Positions 10,527 through 23,244 of a stretch of 64,000 bases of DNA are shown here, piece after piece. The stretch lies in the NCBI RefSeq assembly GCF_000276665.1, contig NW_004955425.1, positions 22,443,943 to 22,507,942 of the forward strand, written 5' to 3'. The notes under the pieces were generated by a model, which was not told where the DNA came from, searched no databases, and was given only the letters and a program-made list of their open reading frames with translations. The translations under genes were made by a program, and so were the position numbers. Numbering within the stretch: the stretch's first letter is position 1; each line of letters starts with the position of its first letter. Origin of the DNA: Chinchilla lanigera (taxonomy: Eukaryota > Chordata > Mammalia > Rodentia > Chinchillidae).

Positions 10527-12185
10527 CACTCCTTCATTCATCTGTCCCTGTAAGCTGCCACTGTTCATTCAACAGAGAGGTAACATGTCCCAGAGGCACC
10601 TTGCATGCATATCTTACTCTCTTGAGGGATGTGGACCTGTGTTGTCTTGAACAGGCTTGTGTTTCCTGGAAATCCAGCCTGTTGGAATAAGAACCTTTCC
10701 CCTTCTGTCTTTTTTCCAAAGTAACCTTGTAGCTGTGTATCTTTTCATTCAGTTTCAGATATTTGTCTTTTATTATAGACAACGATGTTGGGAAGGATGA
10801 AATGTATAATTGGGCTATCATATAAAGATACTTAATTCATTATAACTTTTATAATTATAATGTCTCTTTAGTTCAGAAGAGTGGGGGTAGAAGGCTGTAT
10901 TTTTTTTTAACTAATTAAAGAATGTTTCATCTGAAACATGAATGTATCATCAACAAATGAATCTTGACTCCACAAGTAAAAGTAATATTACTTAATACCA
11001 TTATTGTTCATTTATATTCCCTTTCTCTCAGACTCTCCTACCAGAACTGCTTATAAGGAATAAATGCTACAAGTTTGAGTTTCTTTCCTGTCTTTTCCTT
11101 GTCAGAAATCCCCTTCAAAAAGAGGTAGTCTAAGACAGAAGAAACCTCATAGTCTCCCCTGGTGTGTCTTAAATGCCCAGGAATTCTTGTTATGCCTCCT
11201 GTTACTGAGATGTTGTCCACCACCACGGAAAAGGCAATGTATCCACTCTTTGAATAAGGGTTGCTTGTAAGCACTGACGTGGCGTAAACTGTGTTTGACC
11301 TGGTACTTTGGATTCAAGCCAATAGGTGACTCATTATTTCAGATGTTTGGTTTGTGCTGTCAGAGTTGAAGCATTCTGTAAGAGAAATAGAAAAGCCTGT
11401 TATAAAAACATAATCTGTCTCCAGGAAGGAGAATCCCAAGTCCTGATGGAGGCAGGATGTCTGCTCAGAGCTTGTCTAACTTATTGATTTACCTTAGATC
11501 CTGGAAGCATCCTGGAAAATATCCATCAGTACTTGTTTATATGGTATTGCTAATTATTTTTAAAATTTCAAATGTGAGTTCAAATGATACTGGGTAGGAA
11601 ATTTGCTCTCTTGTCCCTGAGATATAGCAGTCCCTGGGGCTGGTGCCTAAATTGTGTTCAGAGGAGAGGAAGTAACACAGAACTGGCACCATCTGGAGGG
11701 CTGGCACCATCAGCTTACTTCTCTTGGGAGCCGGGATGTGACAAGCAATTTATATTCTTTCACTGGAGGTTGTCCATTCTGTATGTGATTTAGTCATTAT
11801 GGAATGTTTGGCTTTCTAGAATTGAACAAGGACTATTATAAAAATGTCAAATTTTAAATTATCTTTAACTTTTGTACTATGTTTTTAAGTAAATCATTCT
11901 GCTAACTTGTAAAGGTGTCCCTTTCTCTTCCTTGCATCTTGGTTCTTATGTATCCCAGGGGAACACCTAGGAAAGAACTAAGGAATGCCTACCCAAACTG
12001 TATAAGAATTGCTCAAGATTTGTAGGGATCTGGCTATCAATCCACTAGCACTGTACTTGAAACCTATAGCCATGATTACTTTTATTACAGGACTGTGATT
12101 AATTTGTTAGATGGTGAGTATATGTCAGATGGTTATTTGAGAGCTTTCACTTGGGTGAATAATGGCTTTTCTCTATTATGTATGA
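10527..12185. other. No recognisable feature
   Basis: AT-rich sequence with no coding signal, long tandem array or SINE that I can identify. Confidence 0.5.
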
Positions 12186-12189
12186 GCCA

Positions 12190-12330
12190 GGAGCTTTATT
12201 TAATCCTCATAAATACAGTAGACAGTGCATACAACAGAAACAGTGGATAGCTAGTACTCAAAGGGGGTAATAAACATTCCCAAGACCACACAGTGACTAA
12301 GTGGAAGAGTTAATACCTTACCCAAGTTGG
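12190..12330 (+). mobile_element. MIR SINE (ancient)
   Basis: Shows tttaatcctcataaa, then aataaacattcccaagaccacacagtgactaagtgg, matching the MIR core and its downstream cccaaggtcacacagc-type motif. Strongly diverged. Confidence 0.6.
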
Positions 12331-12889
12331 CCTTATCGAAGGATCTCTTTATAAAGCTTTACTGCCTCTCCTCCTAAAAGCAAGTTGGCAGAGTGGTCTT
12401 CAAGATCTTTATGTCTCTCTGCTCATCCAGTGATCTCTAAAATGCCATTCTTTCAGAGAAGCACAGTTACATTATGTTTAAGGTTAAGATGAAGGCCTTG
12501 CCATCACACTTACTAGCTCAGAAATTAGGAGCAAAGTCCTTACCCTTTTTATGTCTGGCTTTCTCCATCACTGGATGAAACAGAACTTGTGGGTGGGAAG
12601 CATACATTTGTTCCTGTCTGTACCATGTTAAGAAGAGTGGTTCATAATAAGCTGTATATAAGTGCTTGCTATTTTTATACATTATCTTGAAGACAAACAG
12701 GAATGGGGTATTTTCTCTGTGTACTCACTTCCTGTCCTGGGCAAAGTACTCTGGGTGTGCTTGTGGAAAACTGTAGAGCAGGGAGGGAATGGGGCACAAG
12801 CACAGCCAGCGTTGGAGAGTCAGGCTTCTCCGTGCCCTGGCCCAATCTGTGCCTCTCAGCTGTGGATTGGATAGCTGGAATAGGTGTAT
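12331..12889. other. No recognisable feature
   Basis: Overlapping frames at 12662-13121 arise by chance; one runs through the L1 3'-UTR relic into the MaLR LTR. Confidence 0.5.
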
Positions 12890-13059
12890 TGCTGATGTCT
12901 GTGGTTTATTGAACAATCAATGCTTAAAATTTTCTTTTTTCTTGACCAATTTTGCATGCTTGAATTTGGTAATCAGAATGACTGATCTGAAAACAACAAT
13001 ATGCAGTATAAGAACCATTGTTGAACTCCTATCATTGAGTATGGTGAAGCTCTCCATCA
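12890..13059 (+). mobile_element. L1 3'-UTR fragment
   Basis: The order of blocks matches 2015-2165: ggatagctgg, tttattgaacaatcaatg, ttgaccaattttgcatgc, then acaacaatatgcagtataag and accattgttgaactcctatca. It is cut on the right by the MaLR LTR starting at about 13060. Confidence 0.6.
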
Positions 13060-13423
13060 TGTCTTTCACTGCTGAGACAAATACCTGGCACCCAGAATTA
13101 AGGAAGAAAAGGTTTATTTAGCTCACAGTTTATGGAGTTTTCAGTCCATACTCAGCTAGCTTCAAGGCAGAGTGGCACATGGCAGAGGGCAACCATTCGT
13201 GGTGGCAGAAAACAGCAAAAGCAACAAGACCAAAAAAGGGAAGAGCAGCAGAGAGCAAGCCTCTTTCCCTCCCTTATATTATATGCAGGCTACCCACCCT
13301 AGCATGAGTGTAGCACTCACACTCATAATCTCAGCATTGGACCATGACTCAATCAAAAACTCTAGGAGCCTGACTCATGACTGTATGAGGCTTTGAGGGG
13401 ACATCTAGGCACAAACCATAATA
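13060..13423 (-). mobile_element. MaLR-type solo LTR, copy 1
   Basis: Reverse orientation. Contains gaaaaggtttatttagctca (antisense of the AATAAA-bearing 3' part), cagtccatactcagctagc, gcagagtggcacatggcaga and ctgtatgaggctttgagg. It aligns along its full length with LTR copies at 41988-42362 and 51063-51436, and is the most diverged of the three. No internal retroviral genes flank it, so it is a solo LTR. Confidence 0.75.
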
Positions 13424-14164
13424 CCCATGCACAGTTGTCTGTCCAGTCTCTGGTCCTCTTACTTCAACAGATTGCCTTTGTCCCCTAAAGTGTGTGTGTC
13501 CTCATCCTGTACCACACACACTGTAAATATGTCATTGCTTATTCCAGCATTGATTTAGTGTCTTAGTCTGTTGTCCATATGTTTCTACTAGTGTGGCCAC
13601 AATGCTATATTAAAAATTGTGATCTCCTGGAGGTAGGGACCAGGTCTATGAGGACCTTGCAGAGCACTTTTTTAGAAAGAACTTTTAATCATGAAAATGA
13701 GATTGTTTTGGGAGCATTAGGAAAGGTGCCTAAGAAAGGCAGCTGATACTTTTAAGGCCCCAGATCTGGTCTTCATAAAATAACCAGGTGGAGAGACACC
13801 CCAAGGACCTCAGGGGCTTGGTTCTTGGCTTCACTCTTTTCTTTCCTTAATTCCAACCTGAATTAAGGACAGAGAAAAGGTTAGAACCTGAGAGTCTGAC
13901 TCCTCATCCCACTCCAGGGCAGTGAAATGTTCTTTTCTGATTCCCACAAGGAAGAACAGTGAGTCAGGCATCCCTGGGGTATACATGGGGCTCCCCAGGA
14001 AAGTCTTCCCTGGGAGGAGTAACTGGCATCCTCCTCTTTGCCCATGACAGTGTCAGAATCTCGCAGAGACTCAGCAGTGCTGTGGGATGATTGCTCCCAA
14101 TTAAAGACCTTCACTGATGGATTTTGTTACACAAATTGCCAAAACCAGATGTGGAAACTGCTTG
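13424..14164. other. No recognisable feature
   Basis: Non-coding sequence with no repeat I can name. Confidence 0.5.
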
Positions 14165-14350
14165 TTGGTTTTGTTTTTAATTGTGATAGTACACACAAAA
14201 CATGAAATGTACCATTCTGACATTTTAAGTGTACAGTTCAGTACTTGTGAATAGTTCCACACTATTTGCAACCATCACCACTACCCATCATTGGAAATCT
14301 TTGATCTTGCAAAAGGGACACTCAGCATCCAAAGAACAATAATTCCCTAT
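14165..14350 (-). mobile_element. Old L1M-like 3' UTR
   Basis: Plus strand reads tttttaattgtgatagtac, then ttttaagtgtacagttcagt and gcaaccatcaccactaccca, the reverse complement of a characteristic ancient L1M 3' end. The right boundary is unclear. Confidence 0.7.
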
Positions 14351-14939
14351 AAGGAATCTTTTGAGACTCAAAAAGAGCAGCCTGCATTGCTCAGAGTGAG
14401 TGGTTCAGCTGAGTATGAGTCTGTACACACCTGGATTTTCATCAAGTTGAGTGATCAGACAGAACTTAACACAAGTGAAATTAAAAGTGAAGGAAGCAAA
14501 AGATTTTTATTTTTTATTAGGACATGTGAGAGAACAGAGAGGGAGAATTGAGGCCTAACTGACCGCCTCTGTGAGCACAAAGGAGAAAGGCAGTGTGTAG
14601 GCATGATGGTTGCACGTTACAGGTTCTAGGGAAAAGTCTAAACAGCTGAGATCCAGTTGTTTACTTGGGTATATACTAGTAGATAATAGGAGGCAGATGA
14701 ATCTTGTGTTATTCTAATTGCTGGTACCTGTGTCTGAGTGAATAAAGGGGAGGTGAGCCAGACGTTCAGGCACTGTCTGTCTGAAGAGGCAAGAGCCCCC
14801 TGGCGGCCTGCATTCTAAATTAACTCTATGTCTCTGTGTTTCATTCTCATTCATCCTTGGGTCAGGTGACAAACTAGTAGGCTGGGTCTCTACAAGTGCT
14901 GCCTAAACAGACCTGGCTGGGGAAGGTTGGTTCCCTACA
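14351..14939. other. No recognisable feature
   Basis: Only a chance 86-codon frame (14291-14551) that begins inside the L1 relic. Confidence 0.5.
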
Positions 14940-15215
14940 AGTACATGTTCACAGTACATAATGTTTGCATTCCTTGTGTAGAGTTGGTACATGTACATGT
15001 GCATCTTAATTCCTTTTTTCATTCCTTATGTCTTTCCTCTCTCCACCCTTCTTCTTTTCATCCCCTTCCCATTTGAGAAAGACCTATCTCCTTCCTTCTT
15101 ATTGTATATCCGATTTATTTCACTTAACATTATGATTTCATTATCTTTCTCATGTGTAAACACCGTATTTTCTTTATCCATTCATCTGTTGATAGACATA
15201 CTGGAGCAAAATATA
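14940..15215 (-). mobile_element. L1 3' end, antisense
   Basis: gtacatgttcacagtacata, then a pyrimidine-rich stretch, gatttatttcacttaacat and tttatccattcatctgttga are antisense L1 3'-terminal motifs. The pyrimidine-rich part parallels 3370-3500 of the long L1. Confidence 0.7.
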
Positions 15216-18094
15216 TTTTAAAAGGTCTTTTGGGGAACATAATAGTGAAACTTCTATAGAAAGGGAAAAAGAACTCCTCCCACTGGGTGGAGAATTTATG
15301 CAGTTTACTTCAAGAAGCAAAAACACCAAAAGAGACAAATCTGGGTTTATTCTGGCTTTTTGGTCTTCTAGAGGTAGTAATTCCCGCAGCAGCATTTGCT
15401 GTGGATTGCAGAGGTTCCTTCTCCCACTACTTCAAGGCAGTCTCTCTGTTCTTCCTGAGCTGTGGGGACAGAATATGCTACCTACCATCTCTTCCAACAT
15501 CCCCTGGCTGAGATTCTGCTGCCACACATCTAACTTCCCTTTGGCCTCTAATTCCAGGCCAATGTTGCTCGTTTAAAAGAATATTGTTCTATTTGCTAGT
15601 TCAAGAGTATATGTTCTTGACCACTGTGAAAAGATCATCAAATAGAAACTGTCAAAAGGAAACCATGTCTTTTGCCACTTTCCTGTGCCAGCTTTCAGTC
15701 TTGGACTTAGTCAGGAATTAGTTCTCAGGTGCACCAGCCACATGCTATGCTGCTTGTGATGCCCAGATAGAACTATAAGAAAATTTCATGTATGTATGTG
15801 TTGCCCTTTTTTTCCTAACCATGTTCTAAACATGCCTTGGTTTTGTTTTTGTCTAGTCAAAGAACAAGTGTCCTTTTTGTTCTTTCAAACTCTGTAACAT
15901 GAGGTTTCCACTGGCTTCTACCCTCCCTTTCCTTGTACAACCCTTGATTATAACAAAGCTGTTATCTCAAAGGGATGTCTTGTTTAGTAATTGCCAGAAA
16001 GAAAGTATAAAAGCAGGAGGGTAGGGATGATAATGTTAGGGACTTCAGGGCAGAAAGAACTGCAAACATACCCTGTGCATTGATCTTGGGATTTACTTTT
16101 GCCTTAGCTTTTTTAATCCTCTGTTGCTGCCCAGCTGATCTTTTCTGCCTTTCCAAGATGATTTCATTGAAAAGCAGTGACAAATTATGACTTGTCTTTT
16201 CTAATAGAACCTTAACAGATAGTTTATTCCCAAATGTAAACATTTTAGTAAGCCTTTTGTTTAATGACTCATTAATTTGATGAGGAAAATGTCCTAATAA
16301 AGATAAAGAAAATATAAACTGTTTCAAAAAATGTAGAGCGAAAAATGTTGGGGCAGTTGAGGTCAACTACTTCCTCTCTTCTTTGAATTTCATTTGTTGT
16401 TTGGTCATGGGAACAGACAAATTGGTCAGTTGGGGGTTAAGCCCTCATCTCGCTTTTTTTCTGCAAACTTAGGCACACATATCACATCACTGGGTATTTT
16501 TCTTCCTGAGGTTCTTTTTGTACAGACATGGACTGTGTATGTGAAGATTTCATTAAAATCGTATATAAAATGTCCTTCCTCTACCACAAAGTAGTGTATA
16601 AGATGTGTCAGTAGATTGGTACTGAGAAATAGTTGGTTAGTTTTTATTGATAAACTGTCTTTCTTAGATATGTCACAAACTCCAGGTATAAAGTGTCAGA
16701 GATTGTTGGACAGAAACAAGGGTTTGCAAGAGTAGGAAACATCCATGGCTATAAACCTGTGATTATATAAAACATAATCTGTATTATCCATTTGTATAAA
16801 AACCTTGTAAAAGTATATAACTTTATATTGTTGTACATAACTTTGGTAAGGCTAAATGTTCCAGCATGGATGATGTAACTATTTCTAGGATTTACTTTAG
16901 TGTTTAATGAAGTATAAGTTTATTTTACATAAAATGCTCTTTGTAACAAGAGTGTACTGACTTTTATTAAATCCAGTTGTGACGTTGTAGACATTTTAGA
17001 AAATAATTATCCTGCAATTTTGTGCTTAAGTTTTAAGAGGCAATGGTGTGTGCCTAGTGGTTATTAACCTTTCTAGGAGGAAGATCCAGTTCTATCTTTA
17101 TTACAAACTTAACTTTTAGTATTTATTAGTTTTAGTATTCATTAGTAAACAATATATAAAATCATAAGGAAAATTGATTTCAATGTAGTTAGTAAATAAA
17201 ATATGAAGAGGCATGGTAAACTGATGTGAGGCTATAGGTACAGTGTAAAGAATAGAATTTCATTTTGCTTAAACCATCGGTTAATGTCTTTAAGTATGTA
17301 TCTGGTCTTTTGTCAAGTAGGAAATACAGTGATCCAAAGGTAACTTTTACAGCAACATGTCTTTAAACCATTGCCCCTCATTTTTTTCTTGTTGACTAGG
17401 TCTTCCTGGACCAGAAAAGAAAAAGCAAAGAGAAAGAGAGAGCTGTAATGAGGCACCAGCTCTGGGAAAGCTATGTGTGTGAGAGTGTTACATTTGTACA
17501 GTGATGCCTGGATGTCATAGCATACAGGATAAGATGTTTCATAATGTTTTAGATATAGTTTAGTTAAACATCCTTAAAATGACATCAGCTAATGAAATGT
17601 TTGCTATAAGATGTGGTCTTGCCTGTGACCCAGATCATATTATGAAATGTCTCCCTGTAGGGGCCTAGTGAATTCTGGGTCCCTTCACTTCTGGTAACTG
17701 CCAAAAGAACCAACCCTTAGTGTAGTGGGAGCTGCTTGATGGCCATTGCTCATGCATGCATCCAATGAACCATTTTTTGTCCTTTTTGGAGTAAACAAGG
17801 TGAACCAGAACTAGTGTGAGATCTCAGGGAGCCGTGGTATGTTGGAGGAGACAGGTAAGAACTGTCACTTGTGCTGCTCAGGCTGCATGTAGGCCAGGTG
17901 TGCCACTGATCCTCTGCCTACCTGTTGGTGCTGGGGGTGGTGAAGGGACAGGAGAAGGAAGCCAAGGGCAGGAGCCATTTGAGTTGAACCTTAATGGCTG
18001 AAGTCCAAGTCTATTTTGGAACCATATAGCCTACATAAGTTAGTAACCTTCTAAGTTTTTAGGAAAACCTTTATTATCCCTGCACTTACATCTG
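15216..18094. other. No recognisable feature
   Basis: About 2.9 kb of mostly AT-rich sequence. A 134-codon minus frame at 15962-16366 has no motif, signal peptide or membrane segment that I can support. I call it chance. Confidence 0.5.
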
Positions 18095-18262
18095 ATTGGA
18101 GGCAAGGTACAATGAAAGGAGTGTGTGGACCACTCAGGCCTGGCTTTGAACCCTGGCTACCACCTGATGGCCACTTGGCCTTTCTGAACTTCACATAAAA
18201 AGAGTATAATACAATCCACCATACGTGTTGGTTGTCAGGATTCAATAAGAATACTTATTAGT
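18095..18262 (-). mobile_element. MIR SINE (ancient)
   Basis: Antisense MIR features: ctggctttgaaccctggcta, cctttctgaacttcacat, and a trailing ttgtcaggattcaataag. Confidence 0.65.
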
Positions 18263-18304
18263 TCCTGCTCTTTACTTAGCACATTGAAGTTGAATGGCTT
18301 GAAA

Positions 18305-18408
18305 ACCAAGTGTAGTTTCTTCTAAAAAGTACCCAATGAAACAGTACCAAAAAGACCAAGTGTAGTTTATTTTAAAAAGTACCAGAAAGACCAAGCAGGG
18401 CTAACTGT
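18305..18408 (+). repeat. Two-copy 50-bp tandem duplication
   Basis: accaagtgtagtttcttctaaaaagtaccc starts at 18305 and recurs as accaagtgtagtttattttaaaaagtacc at 18355. A third partial gaccaagc follows near 18399. Confidence 0.9.
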
Positions 18409-18424
18409 GAATAATGAGGGTAAT

Positions 18425-18610
18425 ATTAGGTGCCATTTATTGCACCAGGCCTTATTATAAGTACTTTCCATTTGTTCCTTCAATCCTGACACTAATTGTA
18501 TTGTGTACTATCATTTCATCTTCATTTTACAGATGAGAAGCATAAAGTCACAGTGCTTAAATAGTTTTCACTGCCTGTCTGGCTCTAGAACTCTTTAACT
18601 GTCAGTGTGG
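18425..18610 (+). mobile_element. MIR SINE (ancient)
   Basis: Sense MIR: gtgccatttattgcaccagg, taagtactttcca, catcttcattttacagatga. Confidence 0.65.
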
Positions 18611-18654
18611 TGTTGAAGAGGATAATGAGGCTAGCAGCAATAACAATAAGTTTC

Positions 18655-18840
18655 TGCAGAGCTTCATCCTTGGAAAAGCACTTCTGTATACATTGTTACA
18701 TTGCCTCACAAGGAAAAGCAGAAGATTGCTAGAAACTGGGTTAGAAAACTGAGATGTCCAGAGGGGAAGTTATGTTACTTGCCCAGGGTTACTAACTCAT
18801 TTGCCAGTGACTGAGTTAGTATGAGAACTTTTCCCACAAA
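18655..18840 (+). mobile_element. MIR SINE (ancient)
   Basis: Second sense MIR immediately downstream: tgtatacattgttacattgc, cagaggggaagttatgttac, ttgcccagggttact. Confidence 0.6.
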
Positions 18841-18905
18841 ACTCCTGTCTTTGTAGCATAGAGGGTAGAACAGTACTGAAATCTTCAAGAACTGGTTACA
18901 ATTAC

Positions 18906-20390
18906 ATTTTTTTTTTATTTTTTATTTTTTTTTTAGTATGGAATAGACACAAGTTAGTTGTGTGGCTCACAGTCAATATCATGCTAGTGACCCACGATTA
19001 AAAGGGCAGATCCAGCCCCCAAACCATACAGCTTCTAGGTGACCCAAGTGAAAGCTGGAAAAGTACTGATCTGCTTGTCTTCTGGGCTGCCTCGGAACTG
19101 AGATATGTCCTCTTGCCTCCTGCTGTGATTCTGGAAGCACCATGGGGAAGAGAAACCTAGGGACCTTCTCTTGCCCATGAAGCATCTCTCCACAGGTAGC
19201 CCAGGGTGGGCACACCAGAAAGAGAGATATTTAAGTTTTGCCAGGCCTTGTGTGGTACGGATGGTATGGAGGGCCTGGACTGCCTTCTTCCAATGCTAGT
19301 TAGCTCCCTGGAAGTTGAAGGCTCAGCATAATGTTAAAGAGAGAGAGAGATGAAAAACCAAGTAAGGTTTGACCAACAGCCTCTGGGGATTCTGTGGTGT
19401 TTTACCCTGTAGCTGGGGATCCAGTTACAGATGCCTGTGATTATGGCCTTTGCAAACAATTGTCAGAGAAATTCAAAAGGTTTCCAAAGGCTGCAGAAGA
19501 GCAGATGTGGAATTAAATTTCAGGCACAGTTACTCGTAATGGCTTACATATGGGCAGGGAGCATTTGGGGTTCAGGCCTGAGTCCCTCTGTTCATCCAGG
19601 AGGTGTGGGATACAGAGACAAGAACAGAGATTAGAGAGGTCAGTCTTTTCTGTGGATCTTTTCCTGCTCTATCATTTATTCTTGGCCTGTAGACATTTTA
19701 CAGTGACAAAATTCTTCCAGATTGGTTCACTTGCAATGTCTGCCATGGTCATTGTCTGTACTGTTTAGTAAGAAGCATCTAACTGGCTTCTTTGCCAAAA
19801 CCGTCCACATGTGAGCAGATCAACTGTGGAAGAAGTGAGTTTTCATGACCAACTTTAATTGACTGTGTGAAAGACATTTAATTTAATTTTGGCATGACTG
19901 GTAAAGTTCAAGGTATTTAGGCTTGCCTTGTTTAATACCTGCTTCTTACAGTTCGTATGGTGAGCATTTTAGATGAATATAAAAAATATCTTTATTTTAT
20001 TGCTAATAATGAAGGACCAAATTGAAAGGAATGCTTGTGATAACCGAACAATTGCTTATTATTAAAGCAACAGCTTGCTGGATTTCTCCCCATTGCAAAT
20101 AAAAAAAATAAGCTTATGGAATTTAAAAATCCATTAGGTATTAGGCAGCAAAAAAGATTTAAAAGAATATTCCATGTTTTGGTACAGTATATATAAAAAG
20201 AGTATTCTACCCTTTTTAAAGAAATTTTCAACTAATAGCTCCTGGAAAACATAACTTACATAAATAAGCAAAGGACCCTAAATTGAAGAGTGGGGCAGAA
20301 TTTAAGTATGACCTTTGTTTTCCCTATAAAATTTGGAAGTTTCTTCTGTGGTTTATTTTAACGTGTATGCCTGCTTTATGAATGAGTAGA
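18906..20390. other. T-rich tract, then no recognisable feature
   Basis: 18906-18936 is almost all T with two A interruptions, possibly the reversed tail of an unidentified retroposon. The remaining 1.45 kb has no feature I can name. Confidence 0.45.

Positions 20391-20433
<43 letters not shown>
20391..20433. repeat. (TG)n-(TATG)n microsatellite
   Basis: Uninterrupted tg repeats to about 20422, followed by tatg units. Confidence 0.95.
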
Positions 20434-20764
20434 CACATGCTATCTTTGCATGGAGCCACTGTTAGGATGCTCAGGCCACCCTATGTGGTAGTGCTTGTTG
20501 CAAACTCCATTGTTTGAGGGTGTTGAGATTTTTGTGATGACTGCAACAAAGGGGAGAAAAGGGAGCAGAGGATGGGATGTCTATGGTCATACAGCACCTG
20601 TGTGATGACTCAGTGTGCCTAGGCACTGGCTACCATGTCTGTGAAATGAGGACACAACTATGCTTCTGAGAAGCCAGAGGGGATAGCACTGCTCTGACAG
20701 TGAGATAACATGCCAATCAAAGGGATAACATGAAAATGTGTGTGGATGGCTTTATCATGATAAA

Positions 20765-20925
20765 AGCATCTCAGTCCTCACAGCACCTGGTAAGGTGGCA
20801 TGATGATGATGGTGATTTCCATGTCAGAGATGAGGAAAGTGCTCCTAGGGGTTAGAGTAACTTGCCCAGGGGATGAGAGAATGAAATGTTGGGCTCTGTG
20901 CTAGGCAGTATATTGTGATGTCCAT
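20765..20925 (+). mobile_element. MIR SINE (ancient)
   Basis: Sense MIR: catctcagtcctcacagcac, atgtcagagatgaggaaagt, agagtaacttgcccaggg. A short diverged antisense MIR-like stretch precedes it near 20590-20665. Confidence 0.6.
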
Positions 20926-21114
20926 TATGTTCTCAAACTGCAAATGGTGGAACTGATACTTAAATTCAAGAACCTGAGTTTGGTGATACCCCTCATCCTC
21001 AAGTCCTTTAGAGAAAGTGACACACTATGCATCAAAAAATAGCCTTGTCACTCCTCCCACATTAAATTGAGGGTCCATGGCCTTTTAGATCACTGGGAAG
21101 GAGTTTGAGAAGGA

Positions 21115-21310
21115 CCTTAGCCACTTGTTAGCTGTGTGACTTTGGTCACACTACTGTGTCCATCCTGTCCTCAGGCCCTGATTTCCATCACTAAAATGGA
21201 ATTTATAGGCTATCTCATAAAATTGTGTGTGTTCCATGAGGTAAGTGTCAAGTGCTTGCACAATGTCTGACACCCAGCAAGGGGCCAGTCAATGAAGAAG
21301 ATGAGTTGGA
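21115..21310 (-). mobile_element. MIR SINE (ancient)
   Basis: Antisense MIR: ccacttgttagctgtgtgac, tttccatcactaaaatgga, acaatgtctgacacccagca. Confidence 0.7.
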
Positions 21311-22336
21311 GGATATTGGTGATGCTGCTGATGATTATCTGTTACTGCTAAGGTTTTCAGTGCTCTTGAGGCTTTAGTTGCAGAAGGTTCTGTCTCCATG
21401 ACTAATGTCTGGCTGGTTGGCTTCCAGGCTAAACACCTTCTCTTGACCCTTCCATGCTGCAACACCCATAATAGATTCCTGGGATATAGTTTCCACGACT
21501 AACAGCTTTCGAACTCTCTCATCATCTGTTTTCTATTTATTCCACAGTTCAGATTTTCAATATTCTTCTACCCCCTCAAACAATGGAGGGAGGTAGACCT
21601 AGGGCTTGTGGTGACCCTGTGCCTGGTGAAGGCCAGTGGCACTTAAAGTCTGTCTATCCAGAGCTAACCCTTTAAATCATCTTTTAAAGATTTATAAGCC
21701 ATTGTATCCCCAGCAGAACCAAATATGTCACTTAACTGGGTCTATCTTGTGATATTCCCCAGGAATAGGTAAAAGCAGATCCCTAAGAGCATTCCCATGC
21801 TGAAGTCAGACTCATCCCTCATTTTCATAGTATACTGGGGGTACTTTCCAACTGTGTTGTTGCTCTGTTCCTTTTGGTCTTCTTTGAGAACTTGTGTATC
21901 TTGGATGGCTTTTCTTCCTCATGCACCTCATGTAGAGGAACTGAAAAAATTATAGGAGGCTTCCATTATAACTTTATTTTAGTGGATATTTTATGAAAAC
22001 ACTAAAAGTAGCCAGCTCTCTCCTTTCCTAAATGAAATCTAGAGTTTAAAATGTCATCTCCATGTTTAATGTTCTTCTAACCAGCTGCTTGCCAAGAGTC
22101 CAGAATCATCATTGAGGCCAGATGGTTTCAACCTGGACTAAGATTAAAGACCTTTATTTAGTGTCTTAAGTAAAATGCTTTTAAAAAATCGTTACTCCTT
22201 AGCTAATGAAACTTTGGAACAGAAACAAAACAATTCCCTTATATTAATTCTAGGGCTCCAGTTTATGCAGAATAGACCAGGAGATAAAGCGTAGCCATTC
22301 TTGTTTGAGTTAGATGAAGATATAAACGATAGGTTG
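21311..22336. other. No recognisable feature
   Basis: No coding signal or named repeat. Confidence 0.5.
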
Positions 22337-22337
22337 C

Positions 22338-22339
22338 AT

Positions 22340-22374
<35 letters not shown>
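22338..22374. repeat. (TTTA)n microsatellite
   Basis: About nine uninterrupted ttta units, followed by diverged ctcacttactga units. Confidence 0.95.
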
Positions 22375-22719
22375 CTCACTTACTGACTTACTTAACTCTA
22401 GCATTTTTCTTTTAATTCATGTATATGAGGCAACTCCAGGGGCTTTCTTGGGTTTTCCTTCACCTAAAGATCCCATTAAAGTCCTTGATTAGATATAGCT
22501 GACTAGAATATAAATGAAAATATTCTTATTATATGTAATGTTAAGGAGCATTTTTTTCTAGACTTCCACCAGTCTAGTCCATCCACGGTGTAAACTGAGC
22601 ACTTACAGTGGGCATTGCAATAGATGTATCTCTCTACCTGATTTATTTATGAATCTGAGAAGATTTCCAGCCATGGCCTAGGTTGTGCTGTTTCACCTGC
22701 AGGGTGGGGAAATGGTTGT

Positions 22720-22905
22720 CAATGGTGGTGAACCTATGGCATGCATGCTGTAGTGGGCACACTTTCTGTTGGTATGTGAACCAAGTCACCTCAGCAGCTG
22801 AGCATCAGATATTCAGGTTTAATCGCAATGTGGCACTTGGTGATAAATAAGTGGGTTTTAGGTTGTCATTTAGGCATTTGGTCTCTAAAAGCTTTGCAAT
22901 CACTG
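22720..22905 (+). mobile_element. Candidate hAT-type MITE
   Basis: A 186-bp block with terminal inverted similarity: left caatggtggtgaacctat against right aagctttgcaatcactg read in reverse. The interior includes gataaataagtgggttttag and ggcatttggtctctaaaag, which I associate with a nonautonomous hAT element seen in several mammals. A clean 8-bp target duplication is not visible, and no transposase is present. Confidence 0.55.
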
Positions 22906-23244
22906 GGCTAGATTGTAACAAACAGTACCAAAACTGAGTCATTTTTGTAGGCCATAGGAAGGTCTTTTGCTCTGGTTGAAAGCAATTTGTATTTTCTTTC
23001 TTTTGCAGAATCAGATATTAGAAGGTGGAGAAGTTAAGCTACCCTTTTGTACTGGGTTGGACTTAATCTTATACTGAGTGTGCTTCCCTAAAAGGACTGC
23101 TAGAACCGCAGCTTTTGGTGAGAAGGAGCATCCTTCCCCGCTGCTGGGCTGTCATTTCTGTACTACTTATGTGTATTGTTGTGGGATCACATGATCCTTT
23201 TGGCTTGTTATAGGTCAGGTGACTAGAACCAAGTGTCCTATTGG

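Noticed and set aside
22338..22374. Regular TTTA array considered as a CRISPR-like or structured repeat
   Set aside because: It is a simple tetranucleotide microsatellite with no spacers.
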